A stretch of 64,000 nt of DNA from Microvirga sp. 17 mud 1-3 (GTDB lineage Bacteria > Pseudomonadota > Alphaproteobacteria > Rhizobiales > Beijerinckiaceae), in contig NZ_CP029481.1 of NCBI RefSeq assembly GCF_003151255.1, forward strand, positions 4,031,001 through 4,095,000. The letters are read 5' to 3'. The notes beneath the pieces were generated by a model. The model made no database searches. It was not told the origin of the DNA and worked only from the letters and a program-made list of their open reading frames with translations. Positions within the stretch are counted from its first letter, which is position 1. Every line of letters begins with the position of its first letter. This document shows positions 59,973 through 64,000 of the stretch, in pieces. The position numbers were made by a program, and so were the translations under genes.

Positions 59973-60801
59973 TTTGAGGCGTGCGGCCTAGCGACTCCAG
60001 TAACCGATTAGGGGCGCGAGGGCAACCTCCCGGATGAGGGTCGGTTTTGGACGCCTCGGCCTCCCAGACGATTCGGTCGAGCAGGTTCTGCCAGTAGATC
60101 GTGCGTGGGAAGGCAAAGGGCCGGACCTCGCCAAGGGAATCTTGCCCCTGCGACAGGGTCCGCACCAGGCCCAGCGCGTCCCGGCGCTTGAGGTCCGCCT
60201 TCCCAACCGGGAGCCATAGGGCCAGCCGGCGGAGGGCGGTAGCGTTCAGGCCGTCCTGCCGTCCGGCTGTCAGAACGGCCTCCCAGGTGCGGTCCTTGTA
60301 GAAGAGGCCCCTTGCAAGCGCGATGAGCCTGGAGGCCTCTGGGGGGCCGATCAGGGACCGCGCCTGCGCCCGCGCCAGGGTAGCGCGGATGTTCACCAGC
60401 GCCTCTGTTAGGGGGATATGGCCCAGCTCCGCCGGCCCGTGCTGGACGGCCACCTCGTCGTCGCCGTCGAGGAGCCCGTCGCGATAGGCCGCGAAGATTC
60501 GCCCGATTCCGCTCATGCCGAAGGCGTGGAGCTCGGCGGCGCGCAGGGCCCCCATGCTCGCCGCGCCGTAGACCGCGATGCCGCGGGACAGGGCCCAGAG
60601 GATCTCCTTGTGCCAGGGCGAGGGCGCCGTCTCGAAGAGACCGTCGATGAGGCCGATAGCGACAGGAATTGCGCCCTCAGCGCCTTCGCGGACGGCCTTG
60701 GCGATGTCGCCGCAGGCCGCCGGCGGGCGGAACGTGAGGCCAGGATAGGCTGCCCTGTCCCGAGCCGTGAGGCTCGGCCCAGCGAAGACGATCACGCTCA
60801 T
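59950..60801 (-). CDS. tfuA: TfuA-like protein
   Basis: 283 aa. MSVIVFAGPSLTARD, GAIPVAIGLIDGLFETAPSPWHKEILWALSRGI and YGAASMGALRAAELHAFGM, IGRIFAAYRDGLLDGDDEVAVQHGPAE form the TfuA domain (about 40-170). TfuA proteins act with YcaO to install thioamide in peptides or proteins, probably by supplying sulfur. The start overlaps the ycaO stop (ATGA). Its last residues run into the orphan tRNA-Arg 5' half, where the stop TAG at 59950-59952 lies. Confidence 0.92.
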   Translation of the reverse strand: MSVIVFAGPSLTARDRAAYPGLTFRPPAACGDIAKAVREGAEGAIPVAIGLIDGLFETAPSPWHKEILWALSRGIAVYGAASMGALRAAELHAFGMSGIGRIFAAYRDGLLDGDDEVAVQHGPAELGHIPLTEALVNIRATLARAQARSLIGPPEASRLIALARGLFYKDRTWEAVLTAGRQDGLNATALRRLALWLPVGKADLKRRDALGLVRTLSQGQDSLGEVRPFAFPRTIYWQNLLDRIVWEAEASKTDPHPGGCPRAPNRLLESLGRTPQSTRSSAG

Positions 60802-62015
60802 CGGTGCTCCAGCCCCCTCAGGCGCTTCCCCGGCCGGAAGGCGGGCTTCCGGTCCATGCCCTCAAGATCCGGAATGACGATCCGCACGCACGGGATGCCG
60901 ATCTCTGGATCCATCAGGTCGACCATCGCGACGCTCGTGATTCCACACCTTTCCAGATGCCTGAGAACAGCCGCGACGTCTGCCTCGATACTCTCTCCGT
61001 CCAGGGATGCGGTCTGCACGGCGCGTACCGCCTGCGCCCTCTCGCCTCGTTCGCCGACGAGGAGATGGCCGAGATTCTCGTGCCAGTCGATGAGGGGATA
61101 TCGCTCGGGCGGCAGGTCCTCCCGTGCCCCATGGATGAATGCCAGACGGCTCTGGGCCGCCTCGCCGAGGGCGCGGCACAGCGCGACGCCCGCGCAGGGA
61201 TGGCATCCGCTGCCGCCGAACCGTCCCAGGAAGGGCGGCCTCCCGTCACAATCGTCGATCGTACAGGCGAAGCTCGGGATGCCGATGTCGGACGTCGTCT
61301 CCCACAGGGCGACCCTCATGCGGGCGGCCCGGAACCGGCGGAGCATCTCGGCCGCCCCGTCATCGATGACGGAGCGAAGGTCGATCCGGGTCGCAGCGCG
61401 CCTTTCCGGCGCTCGATGGCGCCAGAGCGTCAGCGCATCCCGCTCGATCAGCTCGCAGATGGCATGAAGCTGCGCCTCGGCCAGGGAATTGCCGGCCGCG
61501 AGACCGTTGCTGCTCGCGAGAAAGCGCCCGTGTCCGGGCCGCAGGGGCAGGGCAAAATCCGTGGTGACGAGTTCCTCCGGGACGAGGATGTCCCGCTTCC
61601 GAAGGATGTCGCGGCCCTCCATCCAGGGGATCGGCGTGTCGCGGCGCAGGCGCTTCCGCAGAAGGTGCCGCGGGAGCGCCACATCGCCCGCCTCCAGCCT
61701 GTTGAGGGAAGTCTGAAGCCGGGACGGAGGCGTCCGCTGGGCGCAGTGGGATTCCACCGATTCCATGATCGCCGAGACCTTCGCGGCCTCGGGCGTCAGG
61801 CCCTTGCCCTGCTGGACCGTGAGCCCGCGGGCCAGCGGCCGCACGGACATGGCGACAGGAATCCCCACATAGTCGAGCCCGGTAATATCCGCGACACGGG
61901 TGATGCCGAGCGCCCCGAGGCTCGGGCGGAGCCCGGCGAGAGTCTCGTTTGGATGGCAGATCCGGTGGGTTCCCTGGAAGAACCTCTTGAGGTCCGTCCG
62001 CTTCCCTTCGGCCAA
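60798..62015 (-). CDS. YcaO-family cyclodehydratase/thioamidation protein
   Basis: 405 aa, TTG start four bases after the upstream stop; no ATG precedes the conserved region. YcaO ATP-binding elements: SAIMESVESH (residues 81-90, Ser-x3-Glu-x2-Glu), AQLHAICELIERDALTLW near 180, and FGGSGCHPCAGVALCRALGEAAQSRL near 265. The enzyme activates a backbone amide with ATP. With the TfuA partner the expected product is a thioamide, not an azoline. It lacks a proline-rich C-terminus. Sits in an operon with an upstream small protein. Confidence 0.92.
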   Translation of the reverse strand: MAEGKRTDLKRFFQGTHRICHPNETLAGLRPSLGALGITRVADITGLDYVGIPVAMSVRPLARGLTVQQGKGLTPEAAKVSAIMESVESHCAQRTPPSRLQTSLNRLEAGDVALPRHLLRKRLRRDTPIPWMEGRDILRKRDILVPEELVTTDFALPLRPGHGRFLASSNGLAAGNSLAEAQLHAICELIERDALTLWRHRAPERRAATRIDLRSVIDDGAAEMLRRFRAARMRVALWETTSDIGIPSFACTIDDCDGRPPFLGRFGGSGCHPCAGVALCRALGEAAQSRLAFIHGAREDLPPERYPLIDWHENLGHLLVGERGERAQAVRAVQTASLDGESIEADVAAVLRHLERCGITSVAMVDLMDPEIGIPCVRIVIPDLEGMDRKPAFRPGKRLRGLEHR

Positions 62016-62018
62016 GGT

Positions 62019-62399
62019 CTAGCCCTTTGAGCCGCGCGGCCGCCTGCCCGTGCCGGTCTTCGTCCCCGTCCTCGCTCGTGACTTGGTGGTTGCCTTGGCG
62101 GCTGTTTTGGCGCCTGCCCTGCCGCCGGTCTTCACGGCGGCCCTGCCCTTGCGTGCACTGCCCGTCTGGCCGTAGGGCGGGATGAAATCCGCATTGGCCA
62201 CGACCACGAGGTCGATCAGAACCGCCTCGCCTCTCGCCGGAGCCTTATTGAGGATTTCGTCGACCTGACCGCCCTTCAGGCCCTCGAATTTCGAGCGGCG
62301 ATAATCCTCCAGCTGCGTCGAGGGGATCACATAGATGCGCCCTCCGATCCGAACGAACAGAGCCTCGTCTGACATTTCGGGAAAAGGAACTTCGGGCAT
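62019..62399 (-). CDS. Small conserved-looking protein with basic tail, upstream of ycaO
   Basis: 126 aa from the ATG at 62399 (GTGAGGCG upstream; ATG at 62411 possible). Residues 1-70 form a compact domain (DEALFVRIGGRIYVIPSTQLEDYR, GLKGGQVDEIL, AVLIDLVVVANADFIPPYG). Residues 80-126 are an Ala/Thr/Lys/Arg tail (KTAAKATTKSRARTGTKTG). Three bases separate it from ycaO. It could be the substrate of YcaO-TfuA, a recruiting protein, or an unrelated neighbour. No canonical RiPP precursor features such as a leader with a double-Gly are seen. Confidence 0.7.
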   Translation of the reverse strand: MPEVPFPEMSDEALFVRIGGRIYVIPSTQLEDYRRSKFEGLKGGQVDEILNKAPARGEAVLIDLVVVANADFIPPYGQTGSARKGRAAVKTGGRAGAKTAAKATTKSRARTGTKTGTGRRPRGSKG

Positions 62400-62444
62400 G
62401 GATCGCCTCACCGCGGTTGGAGAACGCTTCGGATGGAGCGCCGC

Positions 62445-64000
62445 TCAGCCAGGAATTCCAGCCTTCCTGAGCAGATCCTCCATCGGATCGAATCGTCTGT
62501 CTGCGGTAAATTTGGAGCGGGAACGCCAATCGGAGATGCGGAATTTCGGATAACGCACGAGGAATTCCTCGGTAGTCTTTTTCGCCGCATCGGCCGCGCC
62601 CTGCGCCACGAGGGACGCGATCAGGATCCGGAAGGCCATCTCGGGTTTCTGGCGCCCGAGCAGCGCCTGGCGCGCCACGCGCGCGGCCTGTGCGAAGTCT
62701 CGCTCGAAGAAATACGCGAAGCCCTTCGCGCAGAGCGGGTGGTAGATCTTCGGATCGAGCGGGCTCAGCGCCATGGCCCTGTCGGCGAATTCGTGGGCCT
62801 TTCCCAGATCATCGAGATAAACCCGCACCATGCTGCTGCGCATCCACCCCTCGGCATAGTTCGGGTTGAGCTTGACGGAGCGGTCGATCCAGGCCGCCCC
62901 GGCCTCGAAATCGCCCGTGAGGGCCGAGATGGCGTGGCCGCTCAGGCAGAGTGCTACAGGATCGTTGATGTCGGCCTCGATAGCCGCCCAGGCGAGGCGA
63001 AGCCCCTCCTCGATCTCCCGTGGCCCCGGCGAGCCCCATCCCTGATCGTTCTGCGCCGCATAGCATGCGGCTGCGTGCGCGAGAGCCGGTGCATAGTTCG
63101 GATCAAGCGCAAGCGCGCGCTTGAGGAGTTGCAGTGCCTGCTCGTTGGCGGCTGCCGTCAGGGCGAGCCGAAGCGACAGAGCCTGAAGATAGAAATCGTA
63201 GGCGTCCAGGCTCTCGGGCGGCTTCCTGCGGGCGCGTTCCATCTCGCTGAAGACGATCCGCGGCTCGATGGCCGTGACGGTCCGTTCGGTAATTGCGTCC
63301 TGCAGCGCGAAGATGTCCGAAAGATTCTCGTCGAAGCGGTCGGCCCACAGGGTGCCGCCGCTCTCCGTATCCACGAGCTGCGCCGAGACGCGCACCCGCT
63401 CGCCCGAGCGCTGGAGGCTTCCGGTCACCAGGAACCTGACGCCGAGTTCGGCGGCGACCTGTGGCAATTCGAGATTCCGGCCCCTGTAGGAGAGCGCGGA
63501 TTCGCGCGCCACGACGAACAGATTGCGGAACAGAGACAGGGCCGCGACGATGCCCTCCACGATCCCGTCGGCGAAATAGTCCTGCTCCGGATCGCGGCTC
63601 AGATTGACGAAAGGAAGAACCGCAACCGAGGAATGCCTGACGTTCCGCCCGGGCTTCGGGGGATCATCGAGCAAGACTTTTGCGACGGGCACCGCATCCT
63701 GCGGGAGAGCCGCGATCTCGCTCGGCGAAAGCCCGAAGATCCGCACCGGCCGGGCGATGTTCTTCAGGTAATGCTCGCCCATATCGGTGAACGGCGCGGA
63801 AATCTTGTCGCGGATTTGCTCGAAAGTCGCCTGTGACAGGCAGATGCCGCCGGGCTCGGCAAGCGCCTCCAGCCTCGCCGTGACGTTGACGCCGTCGCCG
63901 AAGATGTCGTCCTGCTCGACGATGACGTCGCTCACGTTGATTGCCGCACGGAAGACGATGGTGTTCGCATCGTCCTCACGGCGGCGTCCGATCATGCCGT
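62445..64000 (-). CDS. Adenylate/guanylate cyclase-type protein with TPR repeats (5' end outside window)
   Basis: The frame is open to the window edge, so the N-terminal part of the cyclase domain lies outside. The visible start INVSDVIVEQDDIFGDGVNVTARLEAL, GGICLSQATFEQIRDK is the C-terminal part of a class III cyclase domain. Then a linker, a FlgO/TolB-like region SVAVLPFVNLSRDPEQDYFADGIVEGIVAALS, SYRGRNLELPQVAAELGVRFLVTGSLQRSGERVRVSAQLVD, and TPR-like helices (EQALQLLKRALALDPNYAPALAHAAACYAAQND, LNPNYAEGWMRSSMVRVY). This layout is common in Hyphomicrobiales. It lies 45 bases upstream of the small gene and may be co-transcribed. Confidence 0.9.
   Translation of the reverse strand, partial: GMIGRRREDDANTIVFRAAINVSDVIVEQDDIFGDGVNVTARLEALAEPGGICLSQATFEQIRDKISAPFTDMGEHYLKNIARPVRIFGLSPSEIAALPQDAVPVAKVLLDDPPKPGRNVRHSSVAVLPFVNLSRDPEQDYFADGIVEGIVAALSLFRNLFVVARESALSYRGRNLELPQVAAELGVRFLVTGSLQRSGERVRVSAQLVDTESGGTLWADRFDENLSDIFALQDAITERTVTAIEPRIVFSEMERARRKPPESLDAYDFYLQALSLRLALTAAANEQALQLLKRALALDPNYAPALAHAAACYAAQNDQGWGSPGPREIEEGLRLAWAAIEADINDPVALCLSGHAISALTGDFEAGAAWIDRSVKLNPNYAEGWMRSSMVRVYLDDLGKAHEFADRAMALSPLDPKIYHPLCAKGFAYFFERDFAQAARVARQALLGRQKPEMAFRILIASLVAQGAADAAKKTTEEFLVRYPKFRISDWRSRSKFTADRRFDPMEDLLRKAGIPG

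Overview
The window is GC-rich bacterial chromosome. Gene content points to an alphaproteobacterium of the order Hyphomicrobiales (Rhizobiales), perhaps Microvirga, Bosea or Methylobacteriaceae-like: a complete iol set with a fused IolC, D-erythronate dehydrogenase, HlyU, DUF5996, an Omp25-like porin and a YcaO-TfuA pair. The genus is inference; no rRNA is present.

Region by region. 1-2.2 kb: tail of a flavoprotein gene, then recQ. 2.2-6.5 kb (minus strand): an inositol-type sugar ABC importer (binding protein, permease, ATPase) with a Gfo/Idh/MocA dehydrogenase. 6.8-14.5 kb: an RpiR-family regulator, iolG, and iolC-iolD-iolE-iolB for myo-inositol breakdown. Three matching palindromes (TGGAAT-N4-ATTCCA) in the promoters of this block look like the regulator's operators. 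iolB carries a one-base frameshift. 14.7-19.3 kb: a small lipoprotein, DUF5996, HlyU, a zinc-ribbon metallo-beta-lactamase-fold protein, and tryptophan 2,3-dioxygenase with a kynureninase-like enzyme. 19.3-26.6 kb: a second sugar ABC transporter (MalK/F/G type) divergent from denD and two short-chain dehydrogenases. 26.8-28.6 kb: DUF4188, DUF2141 and an outer-membrane beta-barrel.

28.7-60.0 kb is a stack of integrations into one tRNA-Arg(CCG) gene. The only intact tRNA copy is at 46334-46410. Element 1 (about 30.2-46.4 kb) has an integrase, a regulatory switch, an AlpA-like gene, a DUF927 replication ATPase, then portal, protease-capsid fusion, connectors, HNH, TerS and TerL. It has no tail or lysis genes, so it looks like a capsid-forming phage satellite (cf-PICI type). 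It carries two reverse-strand cargo genes, a GIY-YIG nuclease and a HEPN-like protein. Element 2 (about 46.4-59.9 kb) carries a PARIS-like (AriA/AriB) gene pair, a helicase-primase protein, a PD-(D/E)XK-like nuclease, DUF4145, a DUF488 pair and its own integrase. Element 2 appears to have replaced the 5' half and upstream region of the tRNA gene. Left of element 1 are the first ~20 codons of a third integrase and a decayed tRNA fragment, traces of an older insertion.

60.0-64.0 kb (minus strand): TfuA, YcaO, a small basic-tailed protein and the C-terminal part of an adenylate-cyclase/TPR protein. This is a candidate peptide- or protein-thioamidation locus.
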